Assembly: GCF_017876115.1 (NCBI RefSeq)
Contig: NZ_JAGINO010000003.1
Coordinates: forward strand, 456,002 to 520,001
Origin: Azospirillum picis
GTDB lineage: Bacteria > Pseudomonadota > Alphaproteobacteria > Azospirillales > Azospirillaceae
Direction: 5' to 3'
DNA: 64,000 nt
The notes under the pieces were generated by a model that was not told the DNA's origin, searched no databases, and saw only the letters and a list, made by a program, of their open reading frames with translations. Shown piece by piece: positions 54,343-63,910 of this stretch. Both the position numbers and the translations under genes were made by a program. How positions within the stretch are numbered: the first letter of the stretch is position 1; every line of letters starts with the position of its first letter.

Positions 54343-54844
54343 GGTCGACGTCCGTTTTCCCCAACAGGCCAGGCCCACCGCCAACCTGCCGAAGAACGCC
54401 CAGGAGCGGGCTATTGCGCTTGTCGAGCTGATGGTTCGCCTGACCGCCCTGCTGGAGCGCGAATCCGCCGCGGTCCGCGCCCGCCGGCCCGCCAAGGAAC
54501 TGGCTCAGATCGTCAAGGACAAGCAGCCGATGACGCTTGTCTACGAGGAGGTGTCGCGCCTGCTCCGCGTCGATCGCGACGGTCTGGCCAGCCTGCCGCC
54601 CGAGCTGAAGACGGCCCTGAAGGAGGCGACGGGGAAGCTCTATGCCGCCACCGCCGACAATGCCGAGGCATTGCGCGTCGGAAGCGCTGCGCAGAAGGTG
54701 ATGGTGGATACCGTCGTCGGCGTGATCAGCCGCCAGCAGAAGGCGCCGAGCACCGCCTATGCCGCGCACATGGGCGGCGGCCGCGGCTATTCGGCGCCTC
54801 CCAGCGGCCCACGCACCTCCGCGGCCCTCAACACTCGTCTGTAG
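54335..54844 (+). CDS. FlgN/FlbY-like flagellar protein
   Basis: 169 residues, almost all helix: RAIALVELMVRLTALLERESAAVRARRPAKELAQIVKDKQPMTLVYEEVSRLLRVDRDGLASLPPELKTALKEATGKLYAATADN. This long-coil pattern and the location after flgJ match the FlgN export chaperone family; in Caulobacter the equivalent position is held by flbY. It overlaps flgJ by 8 bp. Chaperoning of hook-filament junction proteins is inferred from family only. Confidence 0.72.
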   Translation: MDKVDVRFPQQARPTANLPKNAQERAIALVELMVRLTALLERESAAVRARRPAKELAQIVKDKQPMTLVYEEVSRLLRVDRDGLASLPPELKTALKEATGKLYAATADNAEALRVGSAAQKVMVDTVVGVISRQQKAPSTAYAAHMGGGRGYSAPPSGPRTSAALNTRL

Positions 54845-54881
54845 CCAGCCACGCGAACCCTGCCGCCCACGCGATCCGAAC

Positions 54882-54908
54882 GGCCGCCCCTCACCGGGCG
54901 GCCTTTTT
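54882..54908 (+). terminator. Rho-independent terminator after the flgI operon
   Basis: GGCCGCCC (54882-54889) and GGGCGGCC (54896-54903) form an 8-bp perfect stem with a 6-nt loop, followed by five T (54904-54908). It lies 38 bp after the last operon gene. Confidence 0.92.
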
Positions 54909-55057
54909 CGTTGGCGGGACGTCCCGGTCGGACCGCGGCAAGAATGGCTCCGGCCCCGGCCATTTTTGCCGGTTCCTTTTGCCGGTTCCCGGCGGCGGGG
55001 CGGCGGAAACTTCCCCCTTACGGCCGTCGCGAGGTTCGGGCTCACGATCCCTCCAAC

Positions 55058-55074
55058 TGGCCCGCCCATTGCAT
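55058..55074 (+). promoter_or_regulatory. Sigma-54 promoter of the fliK-flgD pair
   Basis: TGGCCCG-CCCA-TTGCAT: the -24 GG and -12 GC (55071-55072) have the correct spacing and TTGCAT is ideal. It is 53 bp before the fliK start. Together with the flgF site it suggests a shared RpoN regulon for hook and rod genes. Confidence 0.8.
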
Positions 55075-55126
55075 TGGAGCCGATGCGCCACCGTCGGCGC
55101 CGCCAGCCGTCTTGAGGGACCACTCC

Positions 55127-56992
55127 ATGGCAATCCAATCGAACAGCATCGCCGCATCCTTGTTCGACGGCATGGCCCAGCCCCAGCAGACACACGGGAC
55201 GGCGGCGCAGAACGATATGTTTTCCAAGATGATGGACCGCATGCTCGCCGACGCCGCGGCACGCAAGCGCGAACAGGCCGCGGCCGAAGCCCGCGACAGC
55301 GGGCGCGAAGCGAAGGAGGCGCGGGCGGCGGAAAGCCAGCGCAAGGCGCCGGTGCGGCCGGAACCTCGGGTCGATCCGCAAAGGAATCGGATCGAGGATG
55401 CCAACCGCAAGTCCGAACGCGACGATGCGGCTTCCGCATCGGCCGCCGGAAGGGCTGAAAAGGCCGACGATAGGCAGCCGCCCGCCCGGCACGAGCGCTC
55501 CGTCCAGGACAAGCAGGACGGCAACAAGACGAACAGGACGGACAAGCGCCCGGCCGACAAGGCCGCCGACGCCAAATCGAACAAGGGAACCGCGAAGGCG
55601 GATGCCGCCGCGGCAGGAGGCGGCACCACGCCCGCGCGGCAGACGGGCGAGGCTGCCGCCTCCGCCGACCAGCCTGTGGGCGGCGGGACGGCGGTCGATG
55701 GGGCAGCGGTCGATGCAACGGCGTCCGATGAAGCCATGGAAGGTTCAGGCGGTGACGAGGCCAGCCAGGACGACGCCGCTTCGGCCGACCCAATGCTCCT
55801 CGCCGGGCAGGACGTGGCGGCCCAGGCCCAAACCGTCGCCCAGCCCATCCTCCCGGCCAGCGGACTGATCCTCGCCAGCCTGACGTCGGCTGGGGGGGCG
55901 GCGGGCGGCGACAACGGGCAGGACGGTGATGGCGCCGCAGCCGACGGTCCGGTGGCGGCAACCGCCGTCGACGCGGCGGCGCAGACGGCCGGCGCCCAGC
56001 AGGCGGCACAGGCCGCAGGCGCCGGGGCTGCCGGCGCCGAGGCGGCGTTGGGCGACGCCAGGGCCACGGCCCGGTCGGGCGAAAAGAACGGCGATGCCGC
56101 CACCGCCTTGCAGGACGCCTCCCAGCTTGCCCCCCAGGCCGATGGCGCCGGCACCGAAGCGCTGCCGACCGACGAGGACACGCCCCTTCCCGACCGGTTC
56201 GCCGACCTTCTGGCGGCGGCAAAGGCGAAATCCGGTGAGACCAAGGCGAACGGCAGGCAAACCGCGGATGGCGGCAGCCGCAACGATGCCCAGCCCCAGG
56301 CGCAGAACCAGGCAGCGCCCATGCCGCAGCCGGTGGCGCCGACCCTTGTGCCGCCGGCCGAAGTGTCCCCTGCCACGGGCAAGGCGACCGCCGGAGCCCT
56401 GGAGGCCGTCGATGCCACCGGACCGGTCGCGGGCGGGACGGGTGCGGCCGGTCCCCACAACCACCCTGCACTGGCGGCGATGGAAGGAGGACATGGCGGG
56501 CCGGCCGCGCTCGATCAGCCGCAGGCGGCAGCGATGCTTCGCCCGTCACGCGGCAGCGCCGGGATGCCGATGGGGGTGAACGACCAGATCGCCGTCCACA
56601 TCAAGAAGCACGCCGCCGACGAGGTCGACCAGTTCACCATCAACCTTCATCCCGCCGAACTGGGCCGGATCGACATCAAGCTGGATATCGCCCCGGATGG
56701 CCGGGTCAACGCGATCGTCGCCGTCGAGAAGGCGCAGACGCTCGAACTTCTCCAGCGCGACAGCCGTGGGTTGGAACGAGCCTTGCAAGACGCTGGGCTG
56801 CAAACGGACTCCAACAGCCTCAACTTCAGCCTGCGCGGTGAGGGAAATCCCTTCAGCAGCGACGGCCGGGGGGGAGGCCGGGGAAAGGGCGCCGGCCGGC
56901 GTGGCTTCGGCGGGGATGGTGACGACGATGGTGGCGACACCACCGTTTATACCGCGACCCTCGGAAACGGACGCCTGGACATCCGCGCCTGA
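55127..56992 (+). CDS. fliK: Flagellar hook-length control protein FliK
   Basis: 621 residues. The first 480 or so are Ala/Gly/Asp/Pro-rich with charged and Gln-rich patches, typical of the disordered ruler part. The C-terminal Flg_hook domain (about 485-575) is conserved: IAVHIKKHAADEVDQFTINLHPAELGRIDIKLDIAPDGRVNAIV and LLQRDSRGLERALQDAGLQTDSNSLNFSL. It measures hook length and switches export specificity. ATG 55127 fits a GAGGG site; the frame upstream is not supported. Confidence 0.92.
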   Translation: MAIQSNSIAASLFDGMAQPQQTHGTAAQNDMFSKMMDRMLADAAARKREQAAAEARDSGREAKEARAAESQRKAPVRPEPRVDPQRNRIEDANRKSERDDAASASAAGRAEKADDRQPPARHERSVQDKQDGNKTNRTDKRPADKAADAKSNKGTAKADAAAAGGGTTPARQTGEAAASADQPVGGGTAVDGAAVDATASDEAMEGSGGDEASQDDAASADPMLLAGQDVAAQAQTVAQPILPASGLILASLTSAGGAAGGDNGQDGDGAAADGPVAATAVDAAAQTAGAQQAAQAAGAGAAGAEAALGDARATARSGEKNGDAATALQDASQLAPQADGAGTEALPTDEDTPLPDRFADLLAAAKAKSGETKANGRQTADGGSRNDAQPQAQNQAAPMPQPVAPTLVPPAEVSPATGKATAGALEAVDATGPVAGGTGAAGPHNHPALAAMEGGHGGPAALDQPQAAAMLRPSRGSAGMPMGVNDQIAVHIKKHAADEVDQFTINLHPAELGRIDIKLDIAPDGRVNAIVAVEKAQTLELLQRDSRGLERALQDAGLQTDSNSLNFSLRGEGNPFSSDGRGGGRGKGAGRRGFGGDGDDDGGDTTVYTATLGNGRLDIRA

Positions 56993-57063
56993 TCGCGCGC
57001 CACCCATTCTCGGCTCCGCCGACCATCGAGATACCGGCCGAAAGGCCATGAAGGACGATCGCC

Positions 57064-57816
57064 ATGACGACCACCACGAACACCACCGACAAGGCACCGT
57101 CGCTGAATCAATACGGGACCTATTCGTCCGGGCTGTCGACCGGGTCGAAGACGACGCCAACCACGGCCAAGCCGCAGACCGACGGCGACAAGACCTCGGC
57201 AGCGGTGAAAGGCCTCGGAGACAATTTCGAGACCTTCCTGACCATGCTGACGACGCAGATGAAGAACCAGGACCCGCTGAAGCCGATGGACACGAACGAC
57301 ATGACCAAGCAGTTGGTCGACTTCGCGAACGTCGAGCAGAACATCGGCACCAACAGCCGGCTGGACAAGCTGGTCAAGCTGCAGAGCGCCGGTACCGCGT
57401 CCACCAACCTCGCCTATCTCGGCCGGACCGTTTCCTTCGAAGGCGACACCTTCCAGTACACCCAGGGCATGACCCAGACGCCCCTGGGATACGAGCTCGA
57501 CTCCGGCGCCAAGTCGGTGCGCGTCGATATCCTGGACGCCAAGGGCAACATTGTGCGGTCGATGAAGGGCGAGACCTCGGCCGGCACCAAGCACGCGATC
57601 AGCTGGGACTTCAAGGACGACCAGGGACGCGCGGTGCAGCCCGGGACTTACCGCATGAACGTCGCCCCGCTCGCCGAAAACAAGACCGATACCATCAAGG
57701 CCACCACCTACACCTTCGGCACGGTCGCCGGCATCGGCAACAACAAGGACGGCGAGACGGTCCTGACCGTCGGTTCCAGCGAAGTCCCGCTGTCGAAACT
57801 GACAATGGTCTACTGA
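57064..57816 (+). CDS. flgD: Flagellar hook capping/assembly protein FlgD
   Basis: 250 residues. LGDNFETFLTMLTTQMKNQDPLKPMDTNDMTKQLVDFANVEQNIGTNSRLDKL is the N-terminal signature. The C-terminal FnIII/tudor part includes LGYELDSGAKSVRVDILDAKGNIVRSM, KHAISWDFKDDQGRAVQPGTYRMNV and the end TVGSSEVPLSKLTMVY. It caps the growing hook. It follows fliK by 71 bp. Confidence 0.96.
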   Translation: MTTTTNTTDKAPSLNQYGTYSSGLSTGSKTTPTTAKPQTDGDKTSAAVKGLGDNFETFLTMLTTQMKNQDPLKPMDTNDMTKQLVDFANVEQNIGTNSRLDKLVKLQSAGTASTNLAYLGRTVSFEGDTFQYTQGMTQTPLGYELDSGAKSVRVDILDAKGNIVRSMKGETSAGTKHAISWDFKDDQGRAVQPGTYRMNVAPLAENKTDTIKATTYTFGTVAGIGNNKDGETVLTVGSSEVPLSKLTMVY

Positions 57817-57880
57817 ACCGGCGAGGCTCGCCTGTCGGGAAGGCAGCCCCGCTCACCCTCACCACCCTTCCGAGGTAGGG

Positions 57881-57927
57881 GTTAACCCGACAGGAAACGT
57901 TAACCCTATCGTTTAGGCATTTGTTAA
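57881..57927 (+). promoter_or_regulatory. TTAA-rich, CtrA-like sites ahead of sciP
   Basis: GTTAACCC at 57881-57888 and 57899-57906 (18-bp period), with a further TTAAG at 57924-57928. CtrA binds TTAA-N7-TTAA or single TTAACC half-sites. The N7 spacing is not present, so only half-sites are seen. The region is conspicuously T/A-rich for this genome. Confidence 0.45.
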
Positions 57928-57990
57928 GCGGCGTCCCCTAAAGTACCCCGAAATCGTGTAATCCACGGTTTGTGGTTGGAGCGTCCGCGC

Positions 57991-58320
57991 ATGGAACTCG
58001 CAGTACTCGACACCGCCGACGACATCGCGGCCGGTGCATCGGTCATTGGCCCGGAAGGGCGTCCGATGACGGAAGATGATTTACCCCCGCCCGACACGAA
58101 GCGTTGGGTGATGCGCCGCAAGGCGGAAGTGGTTGCCGGCGTCCGCTCGGGCCTGATCAGCCTGGAGGAGGCCTGCCGCCGCTACACCTTGTCGGTGGAG
58201 GAATTCCTGTCGTGGCAGCGGTTGATCGACAGCCACGGCATGCGCGGGCTGCGCGCAACCCGCCTGCAGGACTACCGCCCCGGTCAGTCGATCCGAGACC
58301 GGGTGACCGCGGCGGAGTAG
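57991..58320 (+). CDS. sciP: SciP homologue (DUF1153), predicted CtrA inhibitor
   Basis: 109 residues. The DUF1153 core is LPPPDTKRWVMRRKAEVVAGVRSGLISLEEACRRYTLSVEEFLSWQRLIDSHGMRGLRATRLQDYR. In Caulobacter SciP (small CtrA inhibitory protein) binds CtrA and blocks transcription of CtrA-dependent genes including flagellar genes. Its place at the end of the flagellar region supports a link to the cell-cycle-regulated flagellum. Single gene with its own promoter-like region. ATG 57991 is the first useful start. Confidence 0.9.
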   Translation: MELAVLDTADDIAAGASVIGPEGRPMTEDDLPPPDTKRWVMRRKAEVVAGVRSGLISLEEACRRYTLSVEEFLSWQRLIDSHGMRGLRATRLQDYRPGQSIRDRVTAAE

Positions 58321-58377
58321 CCGGCGCCGATGGCTCCAGCCATTGCTTTAGCGCCGACCCTCATCTCCTGACATGCC

Positions 58378-58965
58378 CTATCCGCATGCCGCGTCGATCA
58401 AGATCGCCGCGGCACTCGCCACAGGCTCGCTTCCAGGTTCGGACTCCAACGTCCGCCCCGCAGCGTACGCGCCTTCCATCAGCAGATGCAGGTGTGCGGC
58501 CAGGCGATTGGGTTCGTCGGCACCCGCCGCCGCCGCAAGCGCATGCAGGCGCATCCTGACCTGCTGTCTGTGCGCGACCGCCAGGGCATGCGCCGGATTG
58601 GCCGGATCGCGCAATTCGGCAGCGGCAGCGGCGAACGGGCAGCCCTGGAATTTCGGATGGCTGAGCCAGTGGCCAAGTGACTGGAACAGCGCCTTCAACT
58701 GCGCGCGCGGATCACCGGGGTGGCGGGTGGTCACCCGCTCCCACCACTGGGAATGCAGAACGCTGTTCCGCTCCAGATAGGCGCAGACCAACTCGTCCTT
58801 CGAGGCGAAATTCCGGTAAAGGCTCATTTTCGCCACCCCGGAACGCGCGATGATCGTATCGATGCCGACCACCCGGATGCCCTCCCGATAGAAGAGTTCC
58901 GCCGCGGTATCGAGGATTCTCTCCCGCGCCGGCCTCCTTGCGGTTCCGGTCCGCTGTTCTCCCAT
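58378..58965 (-). CDS. TetR/AcrR family transcriptional regulator
   Basis: 195 residues. The HTH at about 12-60 reads RERILDTAAELFYREGIRVVGIDTIIARSGVAKMSLYRNFASKDELVCAYL. The rest is the helical ligand domain ending in AAILIDAACG. It is divergent from the MaoC gene with a strong dyad between them, so it most likely represses that gene and itself. ATG 58965 has GGAAGCGGGG ahead; a longer frame is open but looks unnatural. Confidence 0.92.
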   Translation of the reverse strand: MGEQRTGTARRPARERILDTAAELFYREGIRVVGIDTIIARSGVAKMSLYRNFASKDELVCAYLERNSVLHSQWWERVTTRHPGDPRAQLKALFQSLGHWLSHPKFQGCPFAAAAAELRDPANPAHALAVAHRQQVRMRLHALAAAAGADEPNRLAAHLHLLMEGAYAAGRTLESEPGSEPVASAAAILIDAACG

Positions 58966-59006
58966 CCCCGCCCCGCTTCCCGGCACGCTCACGCCGGCGG
59001 TTGACA

Positions 59007-59056
59007 ATGATACAGACCTGTCTCTACCATCCAAAAAAGAGACAGACCTGTATCAT
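59007..59056. promoter_or_regulatory. Large inverted-repeat operator between tetR and maoC
   Basis: Two 19-bp arms, 59007-59025 and 59038-59056, are reverse complements with only two mismatches, and each has an ACAGACCTGT core. A consensus TTGACA (-35) at 59001-59006 stands beside the left arm on the plus strand, so a bound TetR protein would block the maoC promoter. TetR proteins usually bind shorter dyads; here each arm could hold one dimer. Confidence 0.75.
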
Positions 59057-59103
59057 ATCGAACCGGCAACGTCTTTGCCACGGCGACGAGGGGGAGTCCG
59101 ACG

Positions 59104-59547
59104 ATGCGCTATTTCGACGATTTCGCGGCGGGCGACCGCTTCACTGGCGGTCCGCTGGAGGTCACGTCGGCGGAGATCATGGCCTACGCGGAACGCTTCG
59201 ATCCACAACCCTTCCATCTCGACCCCGAGGCCGCCAGGGAGACGCTGTTCAAGGGGCTTGCCGCCAGCGGCTGGCATACCGCAGGCTTGACCATGCGGAT
59301 GATCGTTGGAAGCACCGCCGGCCTCGCCGGTGGCTACATCGGCATGGGCGTCGACTCGATCAATTGGCCCCGCCCCACGCGGCCGGGGGATGTCCTGCGC
59401 ATCGAAATGGAAGTGATCGAAGCCCGCCGGTCGGTCAAACGGCCGGATCAGGGCGTCCTGAAGGTGACCACCACCACGCTGAACCAGAAGGATGAAGTGG
59501 TCCAGGTCATGACCGCCAACCTCCTTGCCCCTGCCCGCCCGGCCTGA
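59104..59547 (+). CDS. MaoC family dehydratase
   Basis: 147 residues with a hot-dog fold. The catalytic stretch AERFDPQPFHLDPEAARETLFKGLAASGWHTAGLTMRM holds the Asp/His pair; YIGMGVDSINWPRPTRPGDVLRIEMEV follows. Such (R)-hydratases act on enoyl-CoA thioesters. The TetR control and loose context suggest fatty or branched-acid breakdown, but the substrate is unknown. Confidence 0.92.
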   Translation: MRYFDDFAAGDRFTGGPLEVTSAEIMAYAERFDPQPFHLDPEAARETLFKGLAASGWHTAGLTMRMIVGSTAGLAGGYIGMGVDSINWPRPTRPGDVLRIEMEVIEARRSVKRPDQGVLKVTTTTLNQKDEVVQVMTANLLAPARPA

Positions 59548-59557
59548 TGCAATTGGC

Positions 59558-59622
59558 CTGATCGGTTGGTCTGATTGGTTGGTCTGATTGGTTGGTCTGA
59601 TTGGTTGGTCTGATTGGTTGGC
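59558..59622. repeat. Five 13-bp tandem repeats (CTGATTGGTTGGT)
   Basis: Copies at 59558-59570, 59571-59583, 59584-59596, 59597-59609 and 59610-59622; the first has one change (C for T) and the last ends in C. The array begins 11 bp after the maoC stop. It is followed at once by a strong hairpin. The repeat number is likely variable. Confidence 0.92.
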
Positions 59623-59633
59623 CGGCATCCGGG

Positions 59634-59678
59634 GCAACGGTTCCGGCCCCCGCCATAGGCGGGGGCCGGAACCGTTGC
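59634..59678. terminator. 21-bp perfect hairpin between convergent genes
   Basis: 59634-59654 and 59658-59678 are perfect complements across a 3-nt ATA loop. It lies between maoC and the TRAP gene, which converge here. It has no U-run but its stability should stop transcription from either side. Confidence 0.7.
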
Positions 59679-59705
59679 CTGTGCGCGTGGGTGCCGGCCA
59701 GACGG

Positions 59706-61271
<1,566 letters not shown>

Positions 61272-62147
61272 TCAGCCAAGAACGCGTTTCACGATCAGGT
61301 CCAGCTTTTCGAGCATCGCCGGGTCGCGATGGGATGGTGCAGTCATGATGGCGGCATCGAGGGCGTTATGGCACCCCTGTGCACAGGCGCCGTCGCGGCC
61401 TGCGATCCGCGGGGCCAGTGCCGTCACCAGCGCCCGCGCCCTTCCGGCATTGGCGATCACCACCCTGATCACCGCGTCGACGGAGACGTGGTCGTGATCC
61501 TCATGCCAGCAGTCGTAGTCGGTGACCATGGCGACCGTCGCGTAACACATCTCAGCTTCGCGGGCGAGCTTCGCCTCGGGCATGTTGGTCATCCCGATGA
61601 CGTCGCAGCCCCAGGTCCGGTAGAGGGTCGATTCGGCGATGGTGGAGAACTGTGGCCCTTCCATCACCATGTAGGTGCCCCGGCGCTGGTGGGGGACGTC
61701 CAGTTCCACCAGCGCGGCTTCGATCAGGTCGCCGAGACGGCCGCAAACCGGATGCCCGAGCCCGACATGGGCGACCAGCCCGGCACCGAAGAAACTCTTC
61801 TCTCGGGCGAAGGTCCGGTCGATGAACTGGTCGATCACCACGAAGGTGCCGGGAGGGAGGTTTGCCTTCAGCGAACCGACCGCCGAAACCGAAAGGATCT
61901 CCGTCACGCCCAACTGCTTGAGCGCATGGATGTTGGCGCGGAAGTTCAGGTCCGACGGCGGGATGCGGTGACCCCGGCCGTGGCGCGGCAGGAAGACCAG
62001 ACGCTGCCCCCCCAGTTCTCCCGTCAGCAACTCGTCGGACGGGTCGCCGAAGGGGGTGTCCACCTTGACCCAGCGGGTGTTCTCCAGCCCGTCGATGTCG
62101 TAAAGGCCACTGCCGCCGATCACGCCCAGAACCGCATCGCTGCCCAT
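61272..62147 (-). CDS. mtnP: S-methyl-5'-thioadenosine phosphorylase
   Basis: 291 residues. Purine phosphorylase fold: GVIGGSGLYDIDGL at the start, VFLPRHGRGHRIPPSDLNFRANIHALKQLG, EILSVSAVGSLKANLPPGTFVVIDQFIDRT, and MEGPQFSTIAESTLYRTWGCDVIGMTNMPEAKLAREAEMCYATVAMVTDYDCW. The trailing part matches the MTAP form. It cleaves methylthioadenosine from polyamine synthesis to adenine and methylthioribose-1-phosphate. No other mtn gene is in the window. Confidence 0.95.
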   Translation of the reverse strand: MGSDAVLGVIGGSGLYDIDGLENTRWVKVDTPFGDPSDELLTGELGGQRLVFLPRHGRGHRIPPSDLNFRANIHALKQLGVTEILSVSAVGSLKANLPPGTFVVIDQFIDRTFAREKSFFGAGLVAHVGLGHPVCGRLGDLIEAALVELDVPHQRRGTYMVMEGPQFSTIAESTLYRTWGCDVIGMTNMPEAKLAREAEMCYATVAMVTDYDCWHEDHDHVSVDAVIRVVIANAGRARALVTALAPRIAGRDGACAQGCHNALDAAIMTAPSHRDPAMLEKLDLIVKRVLG

Positions 62148-62210
62148 GTTTCCCCGGCTCCCGCAGAAATTCGCACAAGTATTTCGGGGACGTGGGGCAA
62201 AAGCAACCGT

Positions 62211-62912
62211 TCAGGCGCCGTTCGGCGGAGGCCGGCGACGTCGCACCGGGCGGCACAGCAGCCCCCCCAGCAGCAGGCCGGCCGCCACCCCGCCGGCATG
62301 GGCGCCCCATCCGACTTCCGTCAGCGGAGAATCGGCAGGCAGCGGCACCAGCATCATTGCCGCATTCAGCCCGGCAAAAGCCGCGATCACCCCCTGCACC
62401 AGCCGCCGCAGCCAGCGTCGCGACAGCAGTCCGCGGCAAGGACGCAGCCACAGGAAGCCGCCCATCAGCGCGCAGATCGCCCCGCTCGCCCCGATCAGCG
62501 GCGCCATGCGGTCGGTTGCCACCAATCCCTCGGTCAAGGCCGCCGCCACCGTGCCGCCCAGGAACAGCAGCAGGTAACGGCCATGCCCCATCTCCCGCTC
62601 GACAACGTCCCCCAAAAGCCAGAGCACCGCCATGTTGGACATCAGATGCGTCAGGTCGCCATGGATCAGCACATGCCCGAACAGCCCCCGCCATAACGCC
62701 GCGGTCGGCAACGGACCGGCCAGTTCGACCGTCCCGAAGAAATAGGCGGGGACAAAGGCGAAGGACTCCGGTGGCAAACGCAGGACGAAGGACAGGATGC
62801 ACAGCAGGATGAGGCTGCGGTTCACGTAGGGCGGCACGGCCGCCGCGGCCGTCGGCCGCTTCCCGCGCCCCTGGCCATCCCCCCGCCCCTCCCGCTCAAG
62901 CGCCAGAGCCAT
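62211..62912 (-). CDS. Rhomboid family intramembrane serine protease
   Basis: 233 residues with about six membrane helices. The catalytic Ser is in IGASGAICALMGGF and the His in WGAHAGGVAAGLLLGG. The loop before the Ser includes HGDLTHLMSNMAVLWLLGDVVEREMG with the HxxxN pattern. Cuts membrane-anchored substrates; the target is not known. Confidence 0.93.
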   Translation of the reverse strand: MALALEREGRGDGQGRGKRPTAAAAVPPYVNRSLILLCILSFVLRLPPESFAFVPAYFFGTVELAGPLPTAALWRGLFGHVLIHGDLTHLMSNMAVLWLLGDVVEREMGHGRYLLLFLGGTVAAALTEGLVATDRMAPLIGASGAICALMGGFLWLRPCRGLLSRRWLRRLVQGVIAAFAGLNAAMMLVPLPADSPLTEVGWGAHAGGVAAGLLLGGLLCRPVRRRRPPPNGA

Positions 62913-63110
62913 GCCCTGTCCTCTCCGCGTCGATACGCCTCACCCTGATCTAGGAAGGGGTGTCGGGGAAAAACAGGCGCTTCCCGCGCCACCCGAAGCC
63001 TTCCTATACCGGTCGTACGGATTGGTGCCCGGCCGGCCCGCTGGCACAGTGATTCCACCAGCCGGCGAGGCTCGCTCCGCTGGGCAACGACAACCGGGGA
63101 AGAAACGACC

Positions 63111-63908
63111 ATGAACGAACGTCAGGATACCGGCAGCATGACGGTGGAACGCCAGGGGCGCGTCATGGTGCTGACCATGAGCGATTCCGGTACGCGCAAT
63201 GCCCTCGGCCTGCGGATGATGGCGGCCGGCCGCGATGCGCTGGACGAAGCAACCCACGACCCCGGCGTCGGCGCCGTCGTGCTGACCGGGGCCGGCGGTG
63301 CCTTCAGCTCCGGCGGGCATCTCAACAACCTTTATCATCACGGCAGCCGGTCGCGGTCGGAGAACCGGGACGGGATCGAGCGCTTCCACGGCTGGGTGCG
63401 GTCGATGCGCGAATGCCCCAAGCCGATCATCGCCGCGGTCGAGGGACCGGCCGCCGGAGCGGGCTTCTCGCTGGCGCTGGCCTGCGACCTGATCGTCGCC
63501 GCAGACGATGCGCGGTTCCTGACGGCATACGTCAAGGTCGGACTGACCGCCGACGGTGGCGCCTCGGTTTCCCTGGCGCGTGCCCTGCCGCCGCAGCTCT
63601 ATGCCGAACTGATGCTGACCGGCGGTCCGGTCGACGCCGCGCGCCTGCATGCGGCAGGCGTCGTCAACCGACTGACGGCTCCCGGCCAGGCGTTGGCACA
63701 GGCGATCTCCTGGGCACAAACCATCGCCGGCGGCCCGAGCGGCGCCATGGGGCGGGCCAAGAAGCTGATGGAACTGGCCTATGGCAGTTTCGCCACCCAG
63801 CTTGCCCGGGAAAGCGACCTGTTCGTCGAGGCGCTGCATCACGGCGAGGCCAAGGAGGGCATCACCGCCTTCTTTGAAAAGCGCCCGCCGGTGTTCCACA
63901 AGCGCTAG
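63111..63908 (+). CDS. Enoyl-CoA hydratase/isomerase family protein
   Basis: 265 residues with the crotonase fold: LTMSDSGTRNALGLRMMAAGRDALDEA, the oxyanion block LTGAGGAFSSGGHLNNLY, and PIIAAVEGPAAGAGFSLALACDLIVAADDARFLTAYVKVGLTADGGASVSLARAL. The catalytic Glu of classical hydratases is replaced or shifted in this stretch (KVGLTADGG), so isomerase or another crotonase chemistry is possible. It stands alone on the plus strand. Confidence 0.9.
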   Translation: MNERQDTGSMTVERQGRVMVLTMSDSGTRNALGLRMMAAGRDALDEATHDPGVGAVVLTGAGGAFSSGGHLNNLYHHGSRSRSENRDGIERFHGWVRSMRECPKPIIAAVEGPAAGAGFSLALACDLIVAADDARFLTAYVKVGLTADGGASVSLARALPPQLYAELMLTGGPVDAARLHAAGVVNRLTAPGQALAQAISWAQTIAGGPSGAMGRAKKLMELAYGSFATQLARESDLFVEALHHGEAKEGITAFFEKRPPVFHKR

Positions 63909-63910
63909 TA

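Noticed and set aside
59558..59622. Tandem array taken as a CRISPR remnant
   Set aside because: The units are 13 bp and directly adjacent with no spacers, and no cas gene is present.
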